A program made the translations under genes and the position numbers. 64,000 nucleotides of DNA from JANQFM01 sp035471925 (GTDB lineage Bacteria > Acidobacteriota > UBA6911 > RPQK01 > DATIPO01): contig DATIPO010000223.1 of NCBI GenBank assembly GCA_035471925.1, positions 16,241 to 80,240 on the forward strand. Direction: 5' to 3'. The notes under the pieces were generated by a model. That model was not told the DNA's origin, did not search any database, and saw nothing but the letters and a program-made list of their open reading frames with translations. Within the stretch, counting starts at the first letter, position 1. Every line of letters begins with the position of its first letter. Shown piece after piece: positions 13,960 to 22,088 of this stretch.

Positions 13960-15267
13960 ATGGGCAAACCACAAAAGCATGTCCGCCGTCAGCTCGGCGG
14001 CTATGACCTGAATCTCTCCAGACGGCGTCTGGACAATGGGCTGACGCTTTTGGTGTCGGAGTCCTCCCGCCTGCCTACCGTCACTGTCAGCGCCTACGTT
14101 CTGGCGGGTTCCGACCAGAACCCCCAAGGCTGTGCCGGACTTTCCGAACTGACGGCGCGTTTGCTCGACGAAGGCAGCCACCGCCGCTCGGCCCGCCAAA
14201 CGTCCGCCCTGATCGAGAATGAAGGAGGCAGTCTCAACATCTTCGCCCGCCGCGAGATCACCGGACTCTCCTTTCAAGCTCGCAGCCAAAGCCTGGCCAC
14301 CGGTTTGCAGGTGCTTTACGAACTGTTGGCCGAGCCGGTCTTCCCCGAGTCCGCCTTGCGGGATGAGAAAGAGCGTCTGCTGGGCGACCTGGACGCCATG
14401 GAAGACGAACCGCAAAACGTGGCCGGACGGCTCTTCAACAGCGAGATCTACAAGGGGACGCCGCTGCAGTATCCCTATCTGGGAACTCGGAAGCACGTCC
14501 AGGACCTCACGGTAGAGGAGGTAAGGCGTTTTCATCGCCTCAAGTATTCGCCTGCCAACACCGTCCTTGTGGTGGTGGGGGACGTTCGGCCGGGGGACGT
14601 CGAGGAAGCCGCGGCCGAGCGCTTTGCCGGCTGGACGAATCCCGCCTTGCAGCGGCAGAGCATCGACATCCCTCCCCGCCAGAGTCTGCCCGTCCTCTTG
14701 CAGGAACCCATGCCGACCGAACAGATCCACATCGCCATGGGACACCTGGGAGTGACCCGCACCAATCCCGATTTCCACCGCCTTCAGGTGCTGGACGTAA
14801 TCCTGGGCAGCGGGCCCGGCTTCACCAGCCGCATCCCCCGTATTTTGCGCGACGACCTGGGTCTGGCTTACTTGACCTACTCCAACATCACGGCTTCGGC
14901 GGGACTGTATCCCGGACGCTTCGTGGCCTACTTGAGCACCTCGCCCCAAAACCGGCAGGAGGCGCTGACACGCCTTCCCCAAGAAATCGCAGCCATGGCC
15001 CAAGGAGCGTTCACCGACGAGGAGCTGGAAACGGCTCAGGACTTCCTGACGGGGAACTTCGTGTTCGATTTCGAGTCCAATGACAATGTGGGACGCTTCT
15101 TGCTGGCGACAGAGCTGTTCGGGTTGGGCATCGACTATCCCGACCGCTACCCGGAGATGATTCGCCAGGTGAGCCGCCAGGACGTCCGGCGGGTGGCGGA
15201 ACGCTATCTCGATCCGGTAAACTGCACCACAGTGATCGTGGGACCGCCCAGTCCCGGCCAGGGGTAA
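13960..15267 (+). CDS. M16 family peptidase-like protein, non-catalytic subunit
   Basis: A 435-residue homologue of the preceding protein. The N-terminal lobe has LDNGLTLLVSESSRLPTVTV, but the zinc-motif position reads LSELTARLL, so the metal site is missing. The C-terminal lobe keeps the R/Y-type substrate-binding segment (DDLGLAYLTYSN). By analogy with MPP-alpha and other M16B pairs it should bind the active subunit encoded 5 bases upstream and help hold the substrate. Same operon. Confidence 0.9.
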   Translation: MGKPQKHVRRQLGGYDLNLSRRRLDNGLTLLVSESSRLPTVTVSAYVLAGSDQNPQGCAGLSELTARLLDEGSHRRSARQTSALIENEGGSLNIFARREITGLSFQARSQSLATGLQVLYELLAEPVFPESALRDEKERLLGDLDAMEDEPQNVAGRLFNSEIYKGTPLQYPYLGTRKHVQDLTVEEVRRFHRLKYSPANTVLVVVGDVRPGDVEEAAAERFAGWTNPALQRQSIDIPPRQSLPVLLQEPMPTEQIHIAMGHLGVTRTNPDFHRLQVLDVILGSGPGFTSRIPRILRDDLGLAYLTYSNITASAGLYPGRFVAYLSTSPQNRQEALTRLPQEIAAMAQGAFTDEELETAQDFLTGNFVFDFESNDNVGRFLLATELFGLGIDYPDRYPEMIRQVSRQDVRRVAERYLDPVNCTTVIVGPPSPGQG

Positions 15268-15321
15268 GGAACGCTTTCTGCCGCGCGGAGGGGGCCTGGG
15301 CAAGCGAGCAGGGGATTGATC

Positions 15322-16098
15322 TTGAATTTTCACCGCATCTTGATGGCGCTTCTGATGACGCTTTTGCTGGCCGCGTGCGGCGAGCGCAAGGTCCCAGTGG
15401 CCTCGCCTCCGAGTGCTGACCGCAGCGGTACCAGTGCGCCGACTCCGGCCGACACGCCTGTTGCGGCTCCCACCGCCAGTCTCCGGGCCGAACCTCTGCA
15501 AGTCAGCGCGGGGGAGCCTTCCCTGCTCGATTGGCAAGCGGCCTACGCCTCCCAGGTCACGTTGGAGCCCGGCATCGGCGAGGTCGACGCTGAGGGCCGT
15601 CTGCAGGTCTACCCCGAGCAAACCACCACCTACACTCTGAACGCCGTGGGGCCCGGAGGCTCGGTGTCCCGTTCGGTGACCGTCGAAGTGCGAGCCGATG
15701 CTGATGAGATGGAAGTCGAAGACATTAATCCCGATTTGCCTCTGGAGGAGCGCTTCAAAAGGTCCGTCAAGCCGGTCTTTTTCGAATTTGACAAGGCCGA
15801 ACTCGGTCCTCAGGCCCGCCGGACGCTCGACTCCAATCTGGAGTGGCTGACCCTGGCTGAAAACCTGCAGGTCCGCTTTCTGGTGGAGGGCCATTGCGAC
15901 CAAAGGGGCACCGACGAATACAATTTGGCCTTAGGCGACCTGAGAGCTCAGGTGGTGAAGGACTATCTCGTTCGCGGCGGCGTCGATCCGGCGCGGATCT
16001 CCACCGTTTCCTACGGCGAAGAACGCCCCTTCGCCTTGGGGAACAATGAAGAGGACTTCGCGCTCAACCGCCGGGCCCATTTTGTGCTGATCCCTTAG
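15322..16098 (+). CDS. Pal-like OmpA-family outer-membrane lipoprotein
   Basis: About 258 residues from a TTG at 15322 with AGGGGA six bases upstream; TTG 15316 and ATG 15343 are alternatives. A lipobox LLLAAC at the end of a short signal peptide predicts a lipoprotein. A Pro/Ala/Thr-rich linker and a beta-rich Ig-like segment (residues 40-125) precede a C-terminal OmpA domain with FEFDKAELGPQA and VEGHCDQRGTDEYNLALG, which bind peptidoglycan. The OmpA domain is a classic Pal domain; the added Ig-like segment makes it longer than E. coli Pal (about 170 residues). No other Tol genes are adjacent. Confidence 0.87.
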   Translation: MNFHRILMALLMTLLLAACGERKVPVASPPSADRSGTSAPTPADTPVAAPTASLRAEPLQVSAGEPSLLDWQAAYASQVTLEPGIGEVDAEGRLQVYPEQTTTYTLNAVGPGGSVSRSVTVEVRADADEMEVEDINPDLPLEERFKRSVKPVFFEFDKAELGPQARRTLDSNLEWLTLAENLQVRFLVEGHCDQRGTDEYNLALGDLRAQVVKDYLVRGGVDPARISTVSYGEERPFALGNNEEDFALNRRAHFVLIP

Positions 16099-16112
16099 GC
16101 TAAGATCTTCTC

Positions 16113-16628
16113 ATGTTCAAGAAAGAGCAACGCCAGTCCTCCTTGAATCCCATGCTCGTGATCCCCGCAGCGGCTTTGCTGGTCGTGATCTTGGGCTTGG
16201 CGGTCTATTTCTTGACTCCCGGACCTCCTCCCCCGCCCGGCGAAGTGGAGGGGATGATCCGCCAAGGCGATGCTGAGTTTGAGCGCTTCAGCCAGAGCAT
16301 CCGACTGGAAAACAGCAGCATCAGCATGACCGCCAACTTCAGCGGAGGAGAGACCGCCCTCTTCAAAGCCGCCCTCCTCAACCTCACCACCCACACGGTG
16401 GACGCAGTCGAGGTCGAACTGCAGTTCTTCAATTATGAGGACCGCGTGGGAGAAGTGACGCGCATGGTGCTCCATCCTCACGACGACGAAGCCATGCCGC
16501 CCCAGCATGAGAGGGGCGTCAGCATCGCTCTCGACGAGGAACACTTCCCCGAGGGCTGGCATCGGCAGCACGCCGAGATGCACTTGCATGGATTCCGCTT
16601 CGCCCGCCAACCTGAGCCGGTCCAATAG
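16113..16628 (+). CDS. Membrane-anchored hypothetical protein
   Basis: A 171-residue protein with one N-terminal membrane helix (residues 14-34), a PGPPPPPGE linker and a beta-rich exported domain with SISMTANFSGGETALF and a His-rich C-terminus (HRQHAEMHLHGF). It is 14 bases after the Pal-like gene and probably in its operon. Not recognised; a periplasmic domain of the cohesin-like or DUF2393-like beta type is possible. Confidence 0.6.
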   Translation: MFKKEQRQSSLNPMLVIPAAALLVVILGLAVYFLTPGPPPPPGEVEGMIRQGDAEFERFSQSIRLENSSISMTANFSGGETALFKAALLNLTTHTVDAVEVELQFFNYEDRVGEVTRMVLHPHDDEAMPPQHERGVSIALDEEHFPEGWHRQHAEMHLHGFRFARQPEPVQ

Positions 16629-16635
16629 GACGGTT

Positions 16636-18606
16636 TCAATCAACTTTGAGCGCTACCACGGTAATGTCGTCGTGCTGGCTTTCGCCCCGCGAGAAGGCCA
16701 GCACCTCGTCCAGCACCAGCTTCTGAATGTCGTCAGCGGTGAGGAAGATGTTGCCTGAGACCAATTCGATCAGGCGTTCCATCTCGAATTGCTGGCCTTG
16801 AGGATTTTGAGCCTCCACCACGCCGTCGGTATAGAAGAGGACCAAGTCGCCGGGCGAGAGCTGAATCGATTCTTCTTCGTACTCGCGGTCCTCGAAGAGG
16901 CCCGCCGCCATGCCGCCGGCGGTCAGCTTGCGCACCTCGTCGCCTGAAAAGAGCAGGGGCGGATTATGGCCGGCGTTGCAGTAGGAAAGGGTGAGGGTTT
17001 CGGTTTCGAAATGGCTGAAGACCAGGGTGGCGAACTTGTCGGCGGCCGTCTGCGAATAGAGGTGGGAATTGAGGGCCGCCACCGCCCTCCGCAAGGTTCC
17101 CGGACCGCACACCGGCGATCCCTGGCTGTCGCTTTGGAAGACCATGCGGGTGCGGATGGCGCTTTGCAGGCTGGCCATGAGGAGGGCCGCCGAGATCCCT
17201 TTTCCGCTAATGTCGGCGATCACGATATCGATGCGCCGGTGGTCGAAGGCGATGAAGTCGTAGTAGTCGCCGCTGACCATGCGGGCGGGAAGGCATTGAC
17301 CCGAGATTTGCAGGCGGTCGATCTCAGGAATCGTGCGTGGGAAGAGCTGCTCTTGCACTTGGCGGGCGATTTCCAGCTCGCGGTCCAGCCGTTCTTTTTC
17401 GCCCAACTGGCTGAGCAGCCGGGCAATGCTGGCCGACATGGAGTTGAAGGCCGCCGATAGGGCGCCCATCTGATCGGCCTTGCCTTCGGGGATGGCGTAG
17501 CCGAACTTCCCTTGGCGGATCTGCTCGGTACCGCTGTAGAGATTCTGAATGGAGCGGGTGATGTTTCGGGCGATGGCTACTCCGATGAAGAGCGAGACCG
17601 CTTCGGCCAAGATGAAGACCACTCCCAAAAAGGCCACGATCTGGAGCAGATACTGGCCCAGGAAGGTCTCCTGGGAGAAGTAGAAGTTGTAGTAGAGCTG
17701 ACGCAGCGGGACGCTGATGGCGAAAAGCGACAGCTCGGGATCGAGGAAGCGCATGGTGCTGCCGGTGGTCCAGTCGACTGGGGTGACCACATGCATCCAA
17801 AGAATGTCGCCCCACCCGCCCTGGCCCTGGAAGAGCACGCTGAGTCCCCGCGCCCGGCTCAGGGGCGCCACCGACTGGGGAGGGGTCAGGCGCAGCGGCG
17901 TCCGCTCTTCAATGTCCTCGACAACCGCTTGGTCGAAGGGCAGATCGAAGGCCAGCAAGAGGTCGCCTCGATTGCTGCGAAGCGCTTCCACGCTGCGGAA
18001 GTAGAGGCGTCCGCGGTCGTGGACCAACCCGTCGAATCCTTGGGCCGCCCAATCAGGCAGCACCAATGGCGGCGCTCCTTCGGGGAGTCGCCCCAAGGGC
18101 CTCCAGCCGCCTCCCGCGGGATGGAGGAAGACATGCACCCGCAGCCGGGCCATCCCGCTCCGTTCTCGCACCAGTGAAGCCAGTTCACGCGAGGCTTCTT
18201 CAAGCAGATGCTGGGGGTCGCGGGTCTGTCCGCTGGCGTAAAATGAGGAGGCCACCCGATGGGAAGCCTCCTCAAGCTCCTCCGCGGTCAGCCTGATTTC
18301 GTTCTCCAGATAGAGGGCGCTGACTTGACCGAAGACCAGACGGAAGGAAATGATTCCGATGAAGGTCAGAATCAGTACCGGAATAAGTCCCACGAAGGCG
18401 TAGGAGAGGATGATCTTGTTGCGGACCTTCCACAAGAAGCGCTTGAGGAAGCGTCGGATCCCCAGGAAAGAGTAGTAAGCCGCGGAAACCAGCAGTCCCG
18501 CTAAGCCGACGTCGCGCAGCACTCCGAAGACGTTCTGGGGCGCGGCCAGGCTGACGAGCAAGCCCACGACAAACAATAAGCCGGCAACTGCTGTAAATTT
18601 GGACAT
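16636..18606 (-). CDS. Membrane-bound PP2C/RsbU-type serine phosphatase with HAMP domain
   Basis: A 656-residue protein. Two or three N-terminal membrane helices (residues 5-80) are followed by an exported sensor region (about 90-320), another membrane helix near 335, a HAMP segment (RSIQNLYSGTEQIRQGKFGYAI), a short coiled coil and a C-terminal PPM phosphatase domain with SGDYYDFI, ISGKGISAALLMA and the end motif SQHDDITVVALKVD. Such proteins dephosphorylate anti-sigma-factor antagonists in partner-switching stress pathways. No anti-sigma or antagonist gene is nearby, so the partner is unknown. Confidence 0.9.
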   Translation of the reverse strand: MSKFTAVAGLLFVVGLLVSLAAPQNVFGVLRDVGLAGLLVSAAYYSFLGIRRFLKRFLWKVRNKIILSYAFVGLIPVLILTFIGIISFRLVFGQVSALYLENEIRLTAEELEEASHRVASSFYASGQTRDPQHLLEEASRELASLVRERSGMARLRVHVFLHPAGGGWRPLGRLPEGAPPLVLPDWAAQGFDGLVHDRGRLYFRSVEALRSNRGDLLLAFDLPFDQAVVEDIEERTPLRLTPPQSVAPLSRARGLSVLFQGQGGWGDILWMHVVTPVDWTTGSTMRFLDPELSLFAISVPLRQLYYNFYFSQETFLGQYLLQIVAFLGVVFILAEAVSLFIGVAIARNITRSIQNLYSGTEQIRQGKFGYAIPEGKADQMGALSAAFNSMSASIARLLSQLGEKERLDRELEIARQVQEQLFPRTIPEIDRLQISGQCLPARMVSGDYYDFIAFDHRRIDIVIADISGKGISAALLMASLQSAIRTRMVFQSDSQGSPVCGPGTLRRAVAALNSHLYSQTAADKFATLVFSHFETETLTLSYCNAGHNPPLLFSGDEVRKLTAGGMAAGLFEDREYEEESIQLSPGDLVLFYTDGVVEAQNPQGQQFEMERLIELVSGNIFLTADDIQKLVLDEVLAFSRGESQHDDITVVALKVD

Positions 18607-18620
18607 TTTCAGAAGGGCTT

Positions 18621-18626
18621 ATTATA
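18621..18626 (-). promoter_or_regulatory. -10 box TATAAT for the RsbU-type phosphatase gene
   Basis: A perfect TATAAT on the minus strand, 14 bases before the start codon. This implies a 5' leader of only a few bases; there is no Shine-Dalgarno, in keeping with a near-leaderless transcript. The -35 is poor. Confidence 0.38.
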
Positions 18627-18758
18627 GCGGCTGCACGTGTCGAGGTCGCGCCGGGCCACCAAGTGGCCGACAAGCTTACACCGAGTGCGTTTTCAGCGGC
18701 CGGGACCACTTGCCGGCATGCTTTCGGCAGTGAGAGGCCGCTCGATAGGAATAAGTCC

Positions 18759-19640
18759 ATGGCCGTGATCATTGTCTTCATCGACGGATTGGGAATCGGA
18801 AAGCGAGACGCCTCGCGCAACCCGCTGGCCCGGTTTGAGCCTCGGGTCCTGCGCTTCTTCGAGGACGGGACCGGCCCCTTTCCCCGGCGTGGACATTGCC
18901 TGTCCACGCGGGTCGATATGGGCGTCAAGGGACTGCCTCAATCCGCCACAGGGCATACCGCCCTATGGACGGGACGCAACGCTGCCCGCCATATCGGACG
19001 CCACTTAAGCGGATTCCCCACTCCTGCCCTGCGCCGCCTGATCGAGCGCCATTCCCTCTTCAGAAGGCTCAAGCAGAAGGGGAAGCGTCCCCTCTTCGCC
19101 AACGCCTACCGTCCCGTGTTCTTTGAAAAGCGTCCCCGCTGGGTTTCAGCCAGCACAGTGATGTGCGAATCGGCTGGCGTCCCTCTGCGCACTCTCGCGG
19201 ATCTGAAGCGGGGCCGCGCCCTCTACATGGACTTCACCAACCGCTTCCTGCTGGAGAGAGGTTTGGTGCAGGGCACGCGCACGCCCCGAAAAGCCGCCCA
19301 GATCCTACTTTCCCTGGCCCAGGCCTACGACCTCACTTTCTACGAATACTTCCTGACCGACATCGAGGGCCACCGGGGCGAGCTGGAGAGCGCCACCCGC
19401 CTGCTGCGCCAGCTCGACGAGTTCTTGACGCACCTGGTCGAAGGTCTGGATGCCGGCCACTCGCTTGTGATCACTTCTGACCACGGCAACATTGAGGAGA
19501 TGGACCATGGCCGCCACACCTTCAACCCCGTCGCCACTCTGCTGTGGGGGCCGCTCCGGCAAGCCTTTGATGAAGCGGAACTGGAAATCACCGATATCAC
19601 TCCCAAGATCCTGCAATTCCTGTCGCCTGCTGTGAGTTGA
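18759..19640 (+). CDS. Alkaline-phosphatase-superfamily metalloenzyme (phosphoglycerate-mutase-like)
   Basis: A 293-residue protein from the ATG at 18759 with AGGA eight bases upstream. The N-terminus VIIVFIDGLGIGK has the metal-binding Asp, a conserved QSATGHTALWTG holds the catalytic Ser/Thr region, and ITSDHGNIEE supplies the later metal ligands. It resembles the metalloenzyme superfamily of cofactor-independent phosphoglycerate mutase and phosphopentomutase but is much shorter than iPGM (about 510 residues), so mutase activity should not be assumed. It overlaps or abuts the next gene. Confidence 0.78.
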   Translation: MAVIIVFIDGLGIGKRDASRNPLARFEPRVLRFFEDGTGPFPRRGHCLSTRVDMGVKGLPQSATGHTALWTGRNAARHIGRHLSGFPTPALRRLIERHSLFRRLKQKGKRPLFANAYRPVFFEKRPRWVSASTVMCESAGVPLRTLADLKRGRALYMDFTNRFLLERGLVQGTRTPRKAAQILLSLAQAYDLTFYEYFLTDIEGHRGELESATRLLRQLDEFLTHLVEGLDAGHSLVITSDHGNIEEMDHGRHTFNPVATLLWGPLRQAFDEAELEITDITPKILQFLSPAVS

Positions 19641-19669
19641 TGCTAGACTCGGGCCCGAGGTTCTGGGTT

Positions 19670-20488
19670 ATGAAGGACAAGGTAAGCCGGCTGTGCCGCA
19701 AGCTCGATCTCACTCCAGACGAGCTGGCCCGCCACTTGGGCGTCAACCGTCAAGCGGTCATGAACTGGCTCTCGGGACGGGTGCGCGAATCTTCCAAGTC
19801 GCCACTCATCGACAGCGCCTTGCAGGCTCTGGATGAGGGCTTCGGCAAGCAGTTCGTGATGGAATACGTGCTGGTCGACGGGCCTCTGCGTTTCTCGGCC
19901 ATCCAGAAGCACCTCTCGCGTTCTCAGAAGGGGCCCAATGGGACCGGGGAGGAGTCCTCGCAGCCAGCCTCTGCAGGCACTGGCAAGGAGGGAGAAACAG
20001 CACTGCCTACCGTGTCTCCCGAGGACGACGGCAAAAAGCTGCTTTCCGACATGGAACTGGCCTCGCTGGAGGCCTACACCAAGGGCCACTACATCCAGTC
20101 GGCGCTGATTCTCTTTCAAGCCATCGAGACCTTGCTGCGCATCGTCATCCGCACCCACGGACAGGCCCGGGGAATTCCCGACAAGGTGCTGCTGGAGGCG
20201 GCTGACAAGGAGCAGAGCTTCCTGCGCCTGACCTTGCATCTCGATCTGGTCTTCCCCAAGAATGAATACACCGAGAAGCTGCGCATCCTCAACCGCATGC
20301 GCAACGACACCATGCATCGGCTCTTCTTTGAATTCGAGTCCAGAGACGAGATGGAGGAGCGCTTGAAGGAATTCTGCCAGGAGGCCCGCAACCTGCGCGA
20401 CAGCCTCTCCGATGAAGTGCACCGCTCCCTGCAGGAGATGCTGAAGAAGCACGGGCGGCGCGTCTCAAGCGGGGGACAACGAAAATGA
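19670..20488 (+). CDS. HTH protein with possible HEPN-type C-terminal domain
   Basis: A 272-residue protein from the ATG at 19670 (GAGG upstream); the ATG at 19640 overlapping the previous stop is an alternative. Residues 3-40 form an XRE-like helix-turn-helix (TPDELARHLGVNRQAVMNWLSGR). A low-complexity Ser/Gly/Glu linker leads to an all-alpha C-terminal half. Near residue 220 this has RNDTMH, which fits the RX4-6H motif of HEPN RNases. HEPN domains often work in toxin-antitoxin and defence systems, but no MNT nucleotidyltransferase partner is next to it. The HEPN assignment is inference. Confidence 0.6.
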   Translation: MKDKVSRLCRKLDLTPDELARHLGVNRQAVMNWLSGRVRESSKSPLIDSALQALDEGFGKQFVMEYVLVDGPLRFSAIQKHLSRSQKGPNGTGEESSQPASAGTGKEGETALPTVSPEDDGKKLLSDMELASLEAYTKGHYIQSALILFQAIETLLRIVIRTHGQARGIPDKVLLEAADKEQSFLRLTLHLDLVFPKNEYTEKLRILNRMRNDTMHRLFFEFESRDEMEERLKEFCQEARNLRDSLSDEVHRSLQEMLKKHGRRVSSGGQRK

Positions 20489-20910
20489 AACATGGCGCCG
20501 GCCGACATCGAGAAGGACCAAAACTACTCCAACCTCTCGATGGTCGACTTCGAGCCGGCCTTGGCCACCCTGACCTTCATGGCAGCGGGGTCGCTGGCGA
20601 AGGTGCCTGCCAGTGGCCGCTCGAATGTCACGCAGACAGCCCCAAAGACGGTAGCCGCTCGCGACCTTTCGGTTGGCTGCCTCGGAGACCTTCAATGCGC
20701 CTATCGAGCTCTTGGCGAGTCAACCTCAACCAGGGAAACAACCGCATTCGAGGCGCTTTGCCGGCAGTCGGCGCGCGGCGCCGACGACCTTGTTTGATGC
20801 GCCTCTCAAGCTTGTTGGCGTGGTGGCTCAAGCGCGGAGGGAGCGAGGGCATCAACCTCCTCCAAGGCGTTGTGCCGGCGATGGCTTGGCTGCGCCGGAG
20901 GCCTCGGGTC
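20489..20910 (+). repeat. Degenerate tandem repeat region upstream of the exported protein
   Basis: A block beginning ATGCGCCTNTCNAGC recurs at 20695, 20797 and 20911 (spacings 102 and 114 bases, both multiples of three), each preceded by similar text such as TTGGCTGCNCCGGAG. The third copy forms the signal-peptide start of the following gene. The region stays open in that frame but shows no recognisable protein, so I read it as duplicated gene-start DNA rather than coding sequence. Confidence 0.5.
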
Positions 20911-21486
20911 ATGCGCTTCTCCAGCCTGTTTCTGACGATGGCCGGGCTGCTCCTGGCTCCCCTGGCGGACGTCCAAGCCGCTTGGCTGACCCAGGTTCCT
21001 CAGCAACTGGCCCAGCCTGCATCGCGGCACGACGATCCTTATTTTGAGCGGACGCGTCCCCTGACGGCGGTCTCCCGCAATGGGCGCGAATTCCTCACCG
21101 CTTTTAACGCCGCCGCCGACCGTCCCCGAGTCGTGGCGGTCTTGTCCCCGACCGATCCTCGGGCCCGTGAGGAGGCGGCGCGCTTGGCCCGGCTGCTGCA
21201 ATCCGAGCCCGACAGCGATACGGTTGTCTTGGCCGTGTGGATTCCCCACGATCCTGCCGATTCGCCCGCCAACGCCCTGCGCGCCACCGGATTGCTCACT
21301 GACAGCCGCGTTACCCACTTCCACGACCTCCACAGCTTCGTCAAGCGGTCCCTGGAGGCTCGCCTCGACTCCGATGCGGCCGCGTCTCCGGCATTGCTTC
21401 TCCATTACGCGCCCGGCACCCTGTGGCTCGACCTCCCGCCCCTCCCGGACCGCATCCACACCCCCGCCTCTACCGACCGTCAGTGA
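20911..21486 (+). CDS. Exported hypothetical protein
   Basis: A 191-residue protein if started at the ATG at 20911, where a clear signal peptide begins (MRFSSLFLTMAGLLLAPLADVQA). The mature part has RPRVVAVLSPTDPRAREEAARL and VVLAVWIPHDPADSP, which recall a thioredoxin-like alpha/beta fold, but no CXXC is present. Upstream copies of the start region keep the frame open to 20485, so a longer protein is formally possible. It is followed by repeat DNA. Function unknown. Confidence 0.55.
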   Translation: MRFSSLFLTMAGLLLAPLADVQAAWLTQVPQQLAQPASRHDDPYFERTRPLTAVSRNGREFLTAFNAAADRPRVVAVLSPTDPRAREEAARLARLLQSEPDSDTVVLAVWIPHDPADSPANALRATGLLTDSRVTHFHDLHSFVKRSLEARLDSDAAASPALLLHYAPGTLWLDLPPLPDRIHTPASTDRQ

Positions 21487-21757
21487 AGCCCGGCAAATCC
21501 AGCCCAGCGAGTTCTGCCAAGGTCACCGCCGCCACCTGGAATAGCACCGTGGACTCAGGGTCAAGTCCGCGCTCGCTGAAGGCGATCAATTCGCCAGCCC
21601 GACGACCGGGTCCAAGGTTAAGTCGGGGCTCGCTGAAGGCGAGCCTTAAGCCAGCCCTCCCGCCTCAACCAACTGCTAAGTGAAGCCCCGCAAATCCGGG
21701 CCGGTCATTCGCGTCGAGGTTGCCGCCACCACCTGGAATGCCACCGTGGACTCAGGG
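21484..21757 (+). repeat. Direct repeat pair, about 77 bases, period 197
   Basis: Two copies, at about 21484-21560 and 21681-21757, share long blocks: TGAAGCCC.GCAAATCC, CCGCC.CCACCTGGAAT and CACCGTGGACTCAGGGTC. Between them are two shorter copies of GCTCGCTGAAGGCGA (near 21572 and 21627). The stretch 21487-22088 carries no recognisable gene. Confidence 0.65.
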
Positions 21758-21891
21758 TCCAGACTGGCAGCGATCGAAACGCTGAAGAGGCCGTCGCATA
21801 AGTGCCGCCAAGCCGGTCAGGAATGGCCTCTGGAGGTACGTCCCGCCCAACTCGACGAAGCCTTAAAGGAGTGCTTTGCAGTGCAACTCTG

Positions 21892-22043
21892 GGCTCCCTG
21901 AAGGGGAGCCATAGGCCAGCCCAGGGTAGAGCGAGGACGCGAAGCGCCCGAGCGGCACCCTGGGTAAGTTTTACATCGGAAAATAAACCCTGAAGGGTTG
22001 GAATGGCGGTGCTTCGAAGATGTCATGTCGCAACTTTTGCGAC
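21892..22043. repeat. REP-like compound palindromic element
   Basis: Nested inverted repeats: GGCTCCC/GGGAGCC (21892-21898 and 21904-21910), then CCCAGGGT/ACCCTGGG (21920-21927 and 21957-21964) enclosing GCGAGGACGCGAAGCGCCC, then GTCGCAA/TTGCGAC (22027-22033 and 22037-22043). The phrase 'CTCCCTGAAGGGGAGCC..CCAGCCCAGGG..ACCCTGGGT' resembles, from memory, dispersed palindromic elements seen in several PVC and Acidobacteriota genomes. No transposase is present. Confidence 0.55.
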
Positions 22044-22088
22044 AGCCTCCGAAAGCGCAAAATTACGGCTCGGGGCAATCGGTCCTTG

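Noticed and set aside
13891..15903. 670-codon minus-strand frame
   Set aside because: It is the antisense of the second M16 gene and part of the Pal-like gene; no domain is seen.
20695..22043. CRISPR array or tandem-repeat locus
   Set aside because: The repeats are few, degenerate and unequal in spacing, without uniform spacers or cas genes.
22027..22043. Intrinsic terminator of the AtuA-like gene
   Set aside because: The 7-bp stem is not followed by a T-run on the minus strand, so termination is not supported.
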